Of a stretch of 27,592 nt of DNA, positions 7,219 through 14,271 are shown one piece after another (position 1 is the first letter of the stretch; each line of letters opens with the position of its first letter). The stretch spans positions 1 through 27,592 of IMG/VR virus record IMGVR_UViG_3300033151_000191; one strand, given 5' to 3'. The stretch is from a virus. The notes under the pieces were generated by a model. It made no database searches. It was given only the letters and a program-made list of their open reading frames with translations, and had not been told where the DNA came from. Both the position numbers and the translations under genes were made by a program.

Positions 7219-7440
7219 TTGATTATAATAAAAACTGAACAGCTAAGCGCGACGCACGAAGCGCTTAGCACTGAGTACCATTGTATTAACGATGGATTAA
7301 CTTTAACCATTAAACAAGAAGGAGACCTTTTTTTAGAAGTTCAGAACGTCGTACGCTTAATACTAAGCGCGACGCACCAGGCGGTTGGCGCTATTAATTT
7401 TAATAGTTACGACACCGCAATAATAAAATGTACTAAATAA
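7219..7440 (+). CDS. Unknown 73-residue protein with TTG start
   Basis: The only plausible start is TTG at 7219, with AAAAGG about 7 nt upstream; there is no Met later in the frame. The protein contains LSATHEA (residues 9-15) and LSATHQA (48-54), both encoded by an identical 15-nt repeat (7243-7257 and 7363-7377). The first copy also forms a 9-bp hairpin. The middle is amphipathic beta-like (GLTLTIKQEGDLFLEVQNVVRLIL). No family is recognised. It lies right after cassette 3 in the same direction. The non-ATG start and internal repeats make it less certain than its neighbours. Confidence 0.45.
   Translation: MIIIKTEQLSATHEALSTEYHCINDGLTLTIKQEGDLFLEVQNVVRLILSATHQAVGAINFNSYDTAIIKCTK
7242..7269 (+). 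repeat. Hairpin GCTAAGCGC / GCGCTTAGC within the 73-residue gene
   Basis: A 9-bp perfect stem with a 10-nt loop near the 5' end of the gene. Its left half and loop recur without the right half at 7363-7377. Confidence 0.5.
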
Positions 7441-7469
7441 TGGTTTTTGTATACGCAAAACGATAAAGT

Positions 7470-7512
7470 ACGCGCAAAATTTATTTGCGTAATACAAATA
7501 AATTTTGCGCGT
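7470..7512. repeat. 18-bp perfect hairpin in non-coding DNA
   Basis: The arms 7470-7487 and 7495-7512 are exact reverse complements with a 7-nt loop (CGTAATA). The stem starts ACGCGCAAAA. No T-tract follows, so it is not a standard terminator. Related ACGCAAA/TTTGCGCGT words recur through to 8490. Confidence 0.75.
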
Positions 7513-7663
7513 GTATATTAGCAAAAACATATATGCTCCTGGTTTGTCCATATTGGAGTTATTATTATTTTATATAATAACATAAGGGCTAAGGCATAAA
7601 AATCAAAATTTGGAGCTGTACGGCATCAAAGAATGAGTTATAACACAATATAAAAGGTGAGAT

Positions 7664-7852
7664 ATGAAAAATCAAAAATATATAGTAATGATTGACACAG
7701 AAGAAGGTACGTTTAAGCTTACAGGACCATTATCTATGTCTGATGCTAGCGATTATATCATTAGCGAAGAAGCTTTCCATCCTGATAGTGCCATGTACCT
7801 CGCACCATGTAATGGTAGACTAGCCGTTTCGCTTGAAGGGCTGAGCGGTTAG
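7664..7852 (+). CDS. Unknown 62-residue protein
   Basis: A clear AAAAGGTGA site lies 3 nt before the ATG. The protein starts MKNQKYIVMIDTEEGTFKL and is short, mildly acidic and probably alpha/beta; residues 23-38 (SMSDASDYIISEEAFH) look helical. There is no membrane segment and no recognised family. It stands alone between two hairpin-rich non-coding stretches, so it probably has its own promoter; an AT-rich TATAAT occurs at 7573-7578 but with no convincing -35 box. Confidence 0.55.
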   Translation: MKNQKYIVMIDTEEGTFKLTGPLSMSDASDYIISEEAFHPDSAMYLAPCNGRLAVSLEGLSG

Positions 7853-7864
7853 CACTTTGTGCGA

Positions 7865-7903
7865 GTGCAAATACTTTGTGCGTGTGCAAAGCAGTATTTG
7901 CAC
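7865..7903. repeat. 11-bp perfect hairpin GTGCAAATACT / AGTATTTGCAC
   Basis: The arms 7865-7875 and 7893-7903 are exact, and the 17-nt loop contains a further CTTTG/CAAAG pair. It lies 12 nt after the 62-residue gene and lacks a T-tract. Confidence 0.55.
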
Positions 7904-7961
7904 TTTGTACACGCAAAATTTTAAATTACACTCTTTGTCTAAATACAAACCACTTGGCCCT

Positions 7962-7986
7962 AAGCCCTTGATTTTAAAGGGTTTTT
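7962..7986 (+). terminator. Possible intrinsic terminator
   Basis: AAGCCCTT pairs with AAGGGTTT across a 7-nt loop (GATTTTA), including one G-U pair, and is followed by TTCC. The T-run is mostly inside the stem, so strength is doubtful. The loop and 3' half are nearly repeated at about 8056-8080 (TTGATTTTAAAGGCTTTTTT). Confidence 0.4.
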
Positions 7987-8325
7987 CCTTTGTTACACTT
8001 GCTTGTCACTTCGCTACTTTTGGCTGTGTAACAGCTTTTTTGCCCCTAACTTATTGATTTTAAAGGCTTTTTTTCCATAATGGAAGTGAAATCACACGCT
8101 ACACCTGCCCGCTTCAAACCTATATATATAGGCCATATATGCATATATGATATTTATATAGTATAAAAGTATGTAACATGTAACAATATATAAATTTATT
8201 TATAAAAATCAAGCACTTAGGCTAAAATCTATGGAGGTAGCAAAAGTGCCTCGCGACACGCAGCGTGTGCTTAATAACTGGCACATACGCAATATTTTGC
8301 AAAAATACAAAAAAAACTGGTCATG

Positions 8326-8365
8326 CAAGAGCTTTTTGCGCTATACAAGAGCTTTTTGCGCTATA
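8326..8365. repeat. Tandem duplication, 2 x 20 nt
   Basis: The unit CAAGAGCTTTTTGCGCTATA occurs twice without a gap, and CAA follows. It lies within the ACGCAAA-rich region. Confidence 0.8.
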
Positions 8366-8498
8366 CAAATAAATTTGCGCGTACTTCATGCAAATTTTGT
8401 ACCAACGCAATATTTTGTATTCACAAATACGCAAAATATTTGTATACGCAAATTTATTTTGTGTAGCACAAAGCCTTTTGCGTGTACAAATATGGTAG

Positions 8499-8527
8499 TG
8501 TACAACCAACACAGTATGTGTTATAAT
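8499..8527 (+). promoter_or_regulatory. Sigma70-type promoter for the replication operon
   Basis: TGTACA (8499-8504), 17 bp, TATAAT (8522-8527). It shares GTAGTGTACAACC and the exact spacing with the promoters at 11938 and 14193. Transcription would start about 175 nt before the primase ATG. Confidence 0.7.
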
Positions 8528-8710
8528 ATATATTCAGATTAACTTTAGTGAGTTATCTGGAGTAGCACTAACTACTTTCTCACCAACAATACTGCGAACC
8601 AACCACCACAGGTACCCTCTTGTACCGAAGTATGTAGAATAGAGCGTGGCGCTTGGCACTTATTGCTAAGCTACGTCTACATTTAGTGGTAGTAGTAAGG
8701 TAATAAAAAT

Positions 8711-10885
8711 ATGGTAAATGCACCAAAATGGATGCAGAACAATGTATTCCCTTTATATCTAATAAACGAAAAAGTCGTGCCACCTAAAGGTTGGCCAACT
8801 AAAGAGTCTAGCGATTACAACTGGAATCAAGATAATATAATTGGTTATGGCATAAGAGGTGGGGACAACCTGCTTATTATAGACATAGACAACAAAGATG
8901 ACCAGTCAGCTACAGCGCAGCTAACCATGCTAATAAATGCAGGGCTTGACGCTGACACCTATATGCAACGTACTAAGTCCAACGGCTTTCATCTTATCTA
9001 TAACAACAAAACAGGTATTGACATAAAAACAAGGGCTGCTTTACCGGCCGCCATAGAACATGGGGCGATGCACGTAGATATACGTGGCTCAGGTGGTTAT
9101 GTTGTTGGCGCGGGTAAGTATCCAGGAGGTACTTATGAGGTAATAAATGACGTACCACCCGCTGACTACGACGACACACAAATGGCTATATTACAATTAG
9201 AAGAGCGCGGCGCTAAGTCACCACCAGCCGACATATCAGCACTACCATCAATTGATGATATGACAGCTTTTATTAACCCTGATGAGCTGACAGTCCAACA
9301 GATGTTATCCGGCTCACTTATAAAAAATGGGGTACGCGACCAGCACTTATTAAAACTATCAGGCTATATCGTAGATAACAACTTATCTAAAGCCCAGGTA
9401 AAAGAGATATTCACAGCGCTTAATATAGAAGGTACAGACTTTAGTCTTGAAGACCTTGTCAGTAAAGTGGATAGAGATAAGCTTAAAACAGCTGATGTTG
9501 ACAACTACTACACGACAAGACTGATATACATAGAGGAGGACAACTCTATATGGGACAGACAGACTAAATTCAATAAGAAGTTCGTGGATATGAAGCTACA
9601 CATACCACAGCGCATACCGTCCGCCTCAGGGAAGACCACAAGAAGCGTCATAGATGTATGGAACGAGAGTCCTAATAGACAGGTGGCACAAGCTATTGGG
9701 TGGCAACCTACATTAGAAGAGACTTTCTACGACGGGCTTGACACTATAGTTAACACGTTTAAAGCTACAGAGATAATTCCATGGGATAAGCCTGTAGACA
9801 TAAGTGATGAAGACTTAGCTGACTACTTTAAGATTATGAGGCTGGTGTGTGATAACAAGGAGCAAACATTTCACTTGATGCTCGGACAGCACGCCGCTAA
9901 GTTACAAGACCTTACATGGAAACCAGGCTGGGGCTTTGTGATTATCACACCAGGCACACATAACAGCGGCTATCGGATAGGTAAAGACTTCATAGCTAAT
10001 GTCTTCGGCTCGATGTTAGGTAATGGTACATATAAAAAGACTATCACGACTGTTGACGTGCAAAGCGGTAGGTTTACAGGTATGCTTAACTCGCTGCTAA
10101 CTGTTATTAACGAGCCGGGAGGCGCGACGGGCAACTCGTTTGGCGCTACAGCTTATCAAGAGAATCTTAAAATGTTATTCTCTGAGAAATCAATGTCGAT
10201 TAAGGAGTTCTATAAAGACCGGGCAGCCGACAAACCTATTTATAGTATAGCACAGATGCACTCTAACTACCATGACGCTGCTAATATAAGTCAGGCAAAT
10301 AAACGTTTTGCTCCTATTATATCTAAGCAACAAGCGCTTAACAGTAACTTCTATGCGGCCACTGCTAAAGAGGCTTTTAATAAGCAGAGCCCTTTAATAC
10401 GTAAGCTGTATAGGCTGTTAATGGATTGGGAGGTACCATCAGAGATAAATGAGGCCGCCGCACCAGACATGGTAGATAGCGCTATAGCTGCCAAGCTAAG
10501 CATCGGTGAGGATATAAACGCTATCTGCGACGCTATAGATGAGAACTTATTAATATGGCAGTCGGACATTCAAACAGTAGCTACTATATCCTTAGCGCTT
10601 AAAGTACATCACAATATAATTAATGCGTCACATGTTAGAAGTATTATGCGTCGGCTGACTGACAATGGGTTAATCAAATCACTCACTAATAGAGCGCGTG
10701 GTTTGCCTGAGATAAGTATGGATGATAACGACACTTACGGTGACATGATAGAATCTCTAACTAAGAGAAAATCTACTGCGACGCCTAGAGTGTTCACTAT
10801 ACGTAACCATGACATCCACGCTAGTAAGACTAAACAACGTGGCTACGTAAAAGATAATTTCTTCCCTAAAGTAGGGAGCAGGTAA
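8711..10885 (+). CDS. Bifunctional prim-pol primase / superfamily 3-like helicase
   Basis: 724 residues. The N-terminal ~150 residues match the archaeo-eukaryotic-type prim-pol fold: LLIIDIDNKDD (metal-binding Asp 58 and 60), SNGFHLIY (residues 90-97, catalytic-type His 94) and HVDIRGSGGYVVGAGK (121-136, third Asp). The C-terminal part looks like the helicase of phage primases: a P-loop-like PGTHNSGYRIGKDF (414-427), followed by a Walker B-like LLTVINE (462-468), then a winged-helix-like end. It would prime and unwind DNA at the phage fork. The P-loop is atypical: Asp follows the Lys and no canonical GxxxxGK[ST] is present. The ATG follows AAGG at a 10-nt spacing. Strand polarity and the ATPase activity of the helicase are uncertain. 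Confidence 0.88.
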   Translation: MVNAPKWMQNNVFPLYLINEKVVPPKGWPTKESSDYNWNQDNIIGYGIRGGDNLLIIDIDNKDDQSATAQLTMLINAGLDADTYMQRTKSNGFHLIYNNKTGIDIKTRAALPAAIEHGAMHVDIRGSGGYVVGAGKYPGGTYEVINDVPPADYDDTQMAILQLEERGAKSPPADISALPSIDDMTAFINPDELTVQQMLSGSLIKNGVRDQHLLKLSGYIVDNNLSKAQVKEIFTALNIEGTDFSLEDLVSKVDRDKLKTADVDNYYTTRLIYIEEDNSIWDRQTKFNKKFVDMKLHIPQRIPSASGKTTRSVIDVWNESPNRQVAQAIGWQPTLEETFYDGLDTIVNTFKATEIIPWDKPVDISDEDLADYFKIMRLVCDNKEQTFHLMLGQHAAKLQDLTWKPGWGFVIITPGTHNSGYRIGKDFIANVFGSMLGNGTYKKTITTVDVQSGRFTGMLNSLLTVINEPGGATGNSFGATAYQENLKMLFSEKSMSIKEFYKDRAADKPIYSIAQMHSNYHDAANISQANKRFAPIISKQQALNSNFYAATAKEAFNKQSPLIRKLYRLLMDWEVPSEINEAAAPDMVDSAIAAKLSIGEDINAICDAIDENLLIWQSDIQTVATISLALKVHHNIINASHVRSIMRRLTDNGLIKSLTNRARGLPEISMDDNDTYGDMIESLTKRKSTATPRVFTIRNHDIHASKTKQRGYVKDNFFPKVGSR

Positions 10886-10912
10886 GTGCCACCTTTGACG
10901 GCATGGAGTAAT
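10880..10912 (+). repeat. 33-nt duplicated leader, copy 1
   Basis: 31 of 33 positions are identical to 11237-11269. It contains TGCC...GGCA, a short stem, then GGAG as the ribosome binding site of the Gp49-family gene. In copy 2 the stem reads TGCC...GGTA, which still pairs through a G-U. Confidence 0.75.
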
Positions 10913-10916
10913 GAAA

Positions 10917-11222
10917 ATGAACGACAATGAAATAGAACAAGAAATAAAAGAAAAAGACCTTACAGCACCCAGAGTTACACCTGAACGCATTAAGGAAGTT
11001 ATTGTATCAGAAGATTATCATGTTTTCAGTGGTAGCCAATTGACTATTTGCTGCTTAACCCTTGAAAACGGCTTTACAGTAAGTGGTGAGAGTGCTTGTG
11101 CAAGTCCTAAAAATTTTGATGCTGAACTTGGTAAAAAAATTGCGCGAGATAATGCAGTAAATAAAATCTGGATGCTTGAAGGTTATCTGTTAAAGCAAAA
11201 ACTTTATGAAGGTCTTGTTTAG
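10917..11222 (+). CDS. Gp49 / Sf6 gp66 family phage protein
   Basis: 101 residues from the ATG at 10917; an in-frame ATG at 10911 would add two. I prefer 10917 because GGAG is then 8 nt away, as in the duplicated leader of the next gene. The segment RVTPERIKEVIVSEDYHV...LTICCLTLENGFTVSGESACASP...FDAELGKKIARDNAVNKIWMLEGYLL matches the phage family typified by N4 gp49 and Sf6 gp66 (Phage_gp49_66) along nearly its full length. The family is widespread in phages and its molecular role is unknown. It lies between two copies of a 33-nt leader, so the unit may have arisen by duplication or cassette insertion. Confidence 0.9.
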   Translation: MNDNEIEQEIKEKDLTAPRVTPERIKEVIVSEDYHVFSGSQLTICCLTLENGFTVSGESACASPKNFDAELGKKIARDNAVNKIWMLEGYLLKQKLYEGLV

Positions 11223-11236
11223 TCTAACAACTGAGT

Positions 11237-11269
11237 AGGTAAGTGCCACCTTTGACGGTACGGAGTAAT
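11237..11269 (+). repeat. 33-nt duplicated leader, copy 2
   Basis: The second copy of the leader at 10880-10912, here placing GGAG 9 nt before the ATG of the dihydrofolate-reductase-like gene. Confidence 0.75.
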
Positions 11270-11274
11270 TAAAA

Positions 11275-11475
11275 ATGAGTAAGATGGAATTTCCAGAAAA
11301 AAGCAAATACAACTACGGTGATGCGGTCAAGAAAAAATCAGGACGAGCTGAGTGGTCAGGAACAGTTGTCGGATTTTATTCGAGCTCTTTGACAAAAGAG
11401 GGTTATGCGGTTGAAAGCGACGCCCATTATGGTACAGTGCAAATATACCCTGTTGAGGCTCTTGAATTAAAATGA
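11275..11475 (+). CDS. dfrB-like: Type B (R67-like) dihydrofolate reductase homologue
   Basis: 66 residues, GGAG 9 nt before the ATG. From residue 14 it follows R67/DfrB almost throughout: [11 protein letters not shown]27, [17 protein letters not shown] and [11 protein letters not shown]67 enzymes are small SH3-like proteins that assemble as a tetramer with one central pore, reduce dihydrofolate with NADPH, and are intrinsically insensitive to trimethoprim. The active-site VQIY (Val66-Gln67-Ile68-Tyr69 in R67) is intact as residues 55-58, and the KK corresponding to Lys32-Lys33 is present. Differences are Thr for Ser65 and one extra residue before the Trp. A reductase would regenerate tetrahydrofolate after the ThyA-family enzyme at 21308. 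Homology is clear to me; catalytic activity is inferred. Confidence 0.88.
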   Translation: MSKMEFPEKSKYNYGDAVKKKSGRAEWSGTVVGFYSSSLTKEGYAVESDAHYGTVQIYPVEALELK

Positions 11476-11657
11476 AGATAAAGAGTGTAGTAATATACAG
11501 ACGCGGTGTATCTTACAAAGTAGGTTATACTTACGATGGTCGTAAGTTACACCGTATAGAGAAAGACGATAGTGGCTACACAGGCTACACTGAGTGCTCA
11601 AATCTAGTATTTAAGGCACCGAATAACTACGTAATAGAGTACTTAGAAAATGACTAA
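11472..11657 (+). CDS. Unknown 61-residue basic protein
   Basis: Starts with an ATGA overlap on the reductase-like gene, so it is probably co-translated. It is rich in Tyr, Lys and Arg ([20 protein letters not shown]) with beta-type alternation and one Cys. No family is recognised. It ends overlapping the next gene by 8 nt. Confidence 0.6.
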   Translation: MKIKSVVIYRRGVSYKVGYTYDGRKLHRIEKDDSGYTGYTECSNLVFKAPNNYVIEYLEND

Positions 11658-11937
11658 AGTGTCGTCGTACTTAGCGCCTAGCGCTAAGTACGTTCATGTC
11701 AAAGGCTCGCTATTCTTTTATGGCGACCAGCCTATTATTATTAGAGACGAGGAGGTAGAACTTACTAATGACTTAAAGAATACAATGTACGTCTATGGCT
11801 GTACACAGTCCAGCAGTTTTGCAGGTAGCAAGATGGCGCAACATAAAGAAGAGCTGAAGAGCGTCTTCAAAGAGTATGATTTAGAGTTTAGCGACGGCTA
11901 CTGGACCAGTTTAAGATTAAAGAAGGTAAATCAGTAG
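11650..11937 (+). CDS. Unknown 95-residue protein
   Basis: The start ATG lies in the end of the previous gene. The protein has a beta-like N-terminal half (YVHVKGSLFFYGDQPIIIRDEEVEL) and a charged helix (MAQHKEELKSVFKEYDLEF). It has one Cys and no membrane segment. No family is recognised. Its stop codon lies within the 96-nt duplicated promoter/leader that begins the next transcription unit. Confidence 0.6.
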   Translation: MTKVSSYLAPSAKYVHVKGSLFFYGDQPIIIRDEEVELTNDLKNTMYVYGCTQSSSFAGSKMAQHKEELKSVFKEYDLEFSDGYWTSLRLKKVNQ

Positions 11938-11966
11938 TGTACAACCGAGTAAAATCTGTTTATAAT
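11938..11966 (+). promoter_or_regulatory. Sigma70-type promoter before the coiled-coil/polymerase genes
   Basis: TGTACA (11938-11943), 17 bp, TATAAT (11961-11966), 50 nt before the ATG at 12017. Part of the duplicated leader. Confidence 0.75.
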
Positions 11967-11985
11967 ATAGGCATACAAAATTAAA

Positions 11986-11999
11986 TTTGTATATACAAA
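11986..11999. promoter_or_regulatory. TTTGTATATACAAA palindrome (copy 2)
   Basis: Lies 20-25 nt after the -10 box and 17 nt before the ATG, so it would sit in the 5' part of the transcript. A bound repressor here could block initiation or early elongation. Confidence 0.55.
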
Positions 12000-12016
12000 A
12001 CTAAAAAGGTGATAAA

Positions 12017-12379
12017 ATGTCAAGCTTAAAAAAAGTAAAAGCCGAACTAGAAAATTGTGCGCTCGGGAGTAACAAAGAGTTAGTAGAAAGAAACGAGACG
12101 CTTAGTCAGATGCTAGTAGTTGCTAGAGCTGAGATTGAAGAGCTTAAAAAACCTGTAAATAAACAAGTAATCAATGAGCTGCGAGTACCTTATAATGGTA
12201 TAATGCTCGATGTTGGCTTTACATTTACGCCGCTAGGTAATGGCGCGTATGATATAGACGTGACGTCTATGACTACTGAAGATGATGTAGCTGTTTTAAT
12301 TGAAGCAGAGGTTGCTGAGCTAGAAGAGGTCGTCATCTCAGCTATTATAACAGGGCATAAAAAAGGTCTTAACCCGTGA
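12017..12379 (+). CDS. Unknown 120-residue protein with N-terminal coiled coil
   Basis: A strong AAGGTGA site and ATG lie at the end of the duplicated leader. Residues 1-45 form a charged heptad-like helix (KKVKAELENC...NETLSQMLVVARAEIEELKK). Residues 50-85 look beta-rich, and the end is acidic with AELEEVVISAI. No family is recognised. The stop overlaps the GTG of the DNA polymerase gene, so it is co-expressed with the polymerase and could be an accessory factor, but nothing shows this directly. Confidence 0.65.
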   Translation: MSSLKKVKAELENCALGSNKELVERNETLSQMLVVARAEIEELKKPVNKQVINELRVPYNGIMLDVGFTFTPLGNGAYDIDVTSMTTEDDVAVLIEAEVAELEEVVISAIITGHKKGLNP

Positions 12380-14184
12380 GACAGGTATATGCTCTCGACA
12401 CGGAGACAGGCCCTTATCCTATGCCAGAAGGTGTAAAAGGCGCCTTTGCCCTAGAACCTTATCGCAAAGAGTTTTACATGAAGTTGTTCGGCTTATATGG
12501 TGCAGGTGTAAGCATAGCAGCTGATGCGATAAACCGCCGTGATAAGATAATAGAAGCTATTACAAAGCTACGAGGTGAGATAGTATACTGTCATAACACT
12601 ATCTTTGACATAGCAGTGCTTATGCGTTATTTAGGCCCTGACCACTACGAGCTACTAGCGAGTATACGCTGGCGTGATACTTCACTGCTAGCAAAATGGG
12701 TTAATAACTCACAATCGTCTGAACATTTTCGCTACTCACTTCGTAACTGCGTAGATAAATGGCTACCTGACAGCGCTGAGAAAACAGAGTTTTTAGAGCT
12801 GAAGGATAATATAGAGGACGACTATAATTACTGGCTCGAGCGCGTAGTAGCTGATTGTAAGCTAACACAAGAGCTAGCTCTTGTGTTAGAAGACTTGTTA
12901 CCGGAAACTTCGCGTCAAGGCTTTATCACTGAATGTCGCTGCTTATGGCCACTGGCTAAAGGGTGGAAGCAAGGCATACTAGTTAATCCAGATAAGGTGG
13001 ACGAGCTAGCTATTATATACCGTGTGAGGGCTAACAAGTTATTAAAAGAGATAGGATTAGACGAAGCTACTCTACGGTCACCTAAAAAGCTACGAGCTGT
13101 GCTGTTCGAAGAGTGGGGCCAGGAGCCTGTAAGCTTCACCGCTAAAGGGGAGCCTAGCACTTGCGCTGGTGATATTAAATACATAGCTCTGAACTCTAAG
13201 GATGATAGACTGCTTAAGTTATTAGAAGCTAAACAGCACTTGACAGTTATTAGTAAGTACGCTAATAGCTACGAGAAAGCTATGCTTTACCTAGGAGAGC
13301 CTAAAATACACCCTAGCCCTAAACTGTTTAATAGCTACACTGGGCGCATGACGTATAACAGTAAGTTATTTAAAAAGCACCAGGTTGGTATAGCTCTACA
13401 TCAACAACCTCGCAAAGCCAAAGAAGTAAAGCGATGTATGGAAGCACCTCAAGGATATAAGTTCATCTATATGGATTTCGCAGCGCAAGAGCTCAGAATT
13501 ATGGCTCAGATGTCCAACGATGAGGCTATGATAAACGCTTTTAATGATAATAAAGACTTGCACGCTGTAATGACTGAGAGTATTTACGCCACTCCTTATG
13601 ACGAGATTGTAGCAGGCAATAAATCAGGTGATAAACGTATAATGGATGAACGTAACTGTGGTAAATTAACTAATTTATCATCTATGTACCGTATAGGTGC
13701 TAAGGCTTTAAAAGCTAAGTTCTTTATAGGTTATGACACCATGATTACACTGCGAGAGGCTACACACTTCTTAAACTCATACAAGAAGTCGTTTAAATGT
13801 ATTCCTAAGTACTGGGAGTCTATTATACGAGCCGCTAAGCGTCAAGGCTATGTAGAGTCGCTAAGCGGTAGGCGCTTTTATCTTAAAGCCAACGATTGGC
13901 AAGGGGAGTCGTCAGCCATTAATATGCCAATACAAGGAAGTGGTGCTGACTTAAGCGAGTTATTAATAGCTTTATTAGATACTAAGTTCCCAGAACTTAT
14001 CTTCCAGGTACAAGTACACGACTCTTTAGTATGGCTTATACCTGATGAATTAAACTCATTAGAACTTAAGGAGTTCGTCGATAGTATCGATTACAATAAG
14101 TATTTCGAAGCTGATTTGAAAGTAGATTTTCCTCTGGACTTCGCGCTAGGCACTAATTTAATGGAGATGAGCCCACTAGCGTAA
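12376..14184 (+). CDS. polA-like: Family A DNA polymerase with 3'-5' exonuclease domain
   Basis: 602 residues, GTG start overlapping the previous stop (GTGA). The exonuclease part has ALDTET (Asp 8, Glu 10), CHNTIFDIAVL (Asp 78) and VVADCKLTQEL (Asp 160). The polymerase part has SYTGRMTY (320-327), motif A MDFAAQELRIMA (Asp 367), the O-helix ERNCGKLTNLSSMYRIG (Arg 426, Lys 430, Leu 434, Tyr 438) and motif C QVHDSLVW (Asp 549). No 5'-3' exonuclease domain is present, as in T7-like polymerases. Leu 434 aligns with E. coli Phe762, a position where Phe, Tyr and Leu types of viral PolA are distinguished. Ser 550 replaces the usual Glu of the HDE motif. The gene should be the phage replicase. Confidence 0.95.
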   Translation: MRQVYALDTETGPYPMPEGVKGAFALEPYRKEFYMKLFGLYGAGVSIAADAINRRDKIIEAITKLRGEIVYCHNTIFDIAVLMRYLGPDHYELLASIRWRDTSLLAKWVNNSQSSEHFRYSLRNCVDKWLPDSAEKTEFLELKDNIEDDYNYWLERVVADCKLTQELALVLEDLLPETSRQGFITECRCLWPLAKGWKQGILVNPDKVDELAIIYRVRANKLLKEIGLDEATLRSPKKLRAVLFEEWGQEPVSFTAKGEPSTCAGDIKYIALNSKDDRLLKLLEAKQHLTVISKYANSYEKAMLYLGEPKIHPSPKLFNSYTGRMTYNSKLFKKHQVGIALHQQPRKAKEVKRCMEAPQGYKFIYMDFAAQELRIMAQMSNDEAMINAFNDNKDLHAVMTESIYATPYDEIVAGNKSGDKRIMDERNCGKLTNLSSMYRIGAKALKAKFFIGYDTMITLREATHFLNSYKKSFKCIPKYWESIIRAAKRQGYVESLSGRRFYLKANDWQGESSAINMPIQGSGADLSELLIALLDTKFPELIFQVQVHDSLVWLIPDELNSLELKEFVDSIDYNKYFEADLKVDFPLDFALGTNLMEMSPLA

Positions 14185-14192
14185 ATCAGTAG

Positions 14193-14221
14193 TGTACAAC
14201 CGAGTAAAATTGGTTTATAAT
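14193..14221 (+). promoter_or_regulatory. Sigma70-type promoter before the peptidase/nuclease genes
   Basis: TGTACA (14193-14198), 17 bp, TATAAT (14216-14221), starting 9 nt after the polymerase stop. It is the duplicate of the promoter at 11938. Confidence 0.75.
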
Positions 14222-14240
14222 ATAGATATACAAAATTAAA

Positions 14241-14254
14241 TTTGTATATACAAA
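14241..14254. promoter_or_regulatory. TTTGTATATACAAA palindrome (copy 3)
   Basis: Placed exactly as in copy 2: 17 nt before the ATG and about 20 nt after the -10 box. Confidence 0.55.
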
Positions 14255-14271
14255 ACTAAAAAGGTGATAAA

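Larger units (their letters stand above)
7853..8710. other. Hairpin- and repeat-rich non-coding region, candidate replication origin
   Basis: About 860 nt with no supported gene. It holds an 11-bp perfect stem (7865-7903), a terminator-like hairpin (7962-7986), AT-rich DNA around 8120-8215, and a 20-nt tandem duplication (8326-8365). Many copies of ACGCAAA/TTTGCGT words lie between 8285 and 8485, some inverted, for example AATATTTTG...CAAAATATT near 8410-8440. It also holds the promoter 8499-8527 and a 175-nt leader before the primase gene. Frames that cross it consist of translated repeats and lack good ribosome binding sites. Iteron-like repeats plus AT-rich DNA directly before the primase gene suit an origin; this is inference. 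Confidence 0.5.
11926..12021 (+). repeat. 96-nt duplicated promoter/leader, copy 1
   Basis: 92 of 96 positions match 14181-14276. It includes the last codons of the preceding gene, a promoter, an ATACAAA...TTTGTAT stem, the TTTGTATATACAAA palindrome, an AAAAAGGTGATAAA ribosome site and the ATGTC start of the next gene. Confidence 0.9.

Noticed and set aside
7207-7663. A fourth inverted-repeat cassette around the 73-residue gene
   Set aside because: I searched for the reverse complement of 7210-7240 downstream of the stop and found no match comparable to the other three pairs.
7857-8057. Rightward 66-codon frame after the 62-residue gene
   Set aside because: TTG start inside a hairpin without a ribosome site, crossing a terminator-like hairpin; composition is not protein-like.
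8231-8542. Rightward 103-codon frame in the repeat region
   Set aside because: It crosses the 20-nt tandem duplication and the ACGCAAA repeats, has no good ribosome site, and ends after the -10 box of the primase promoter. It reads as translated repeats, not a protein.
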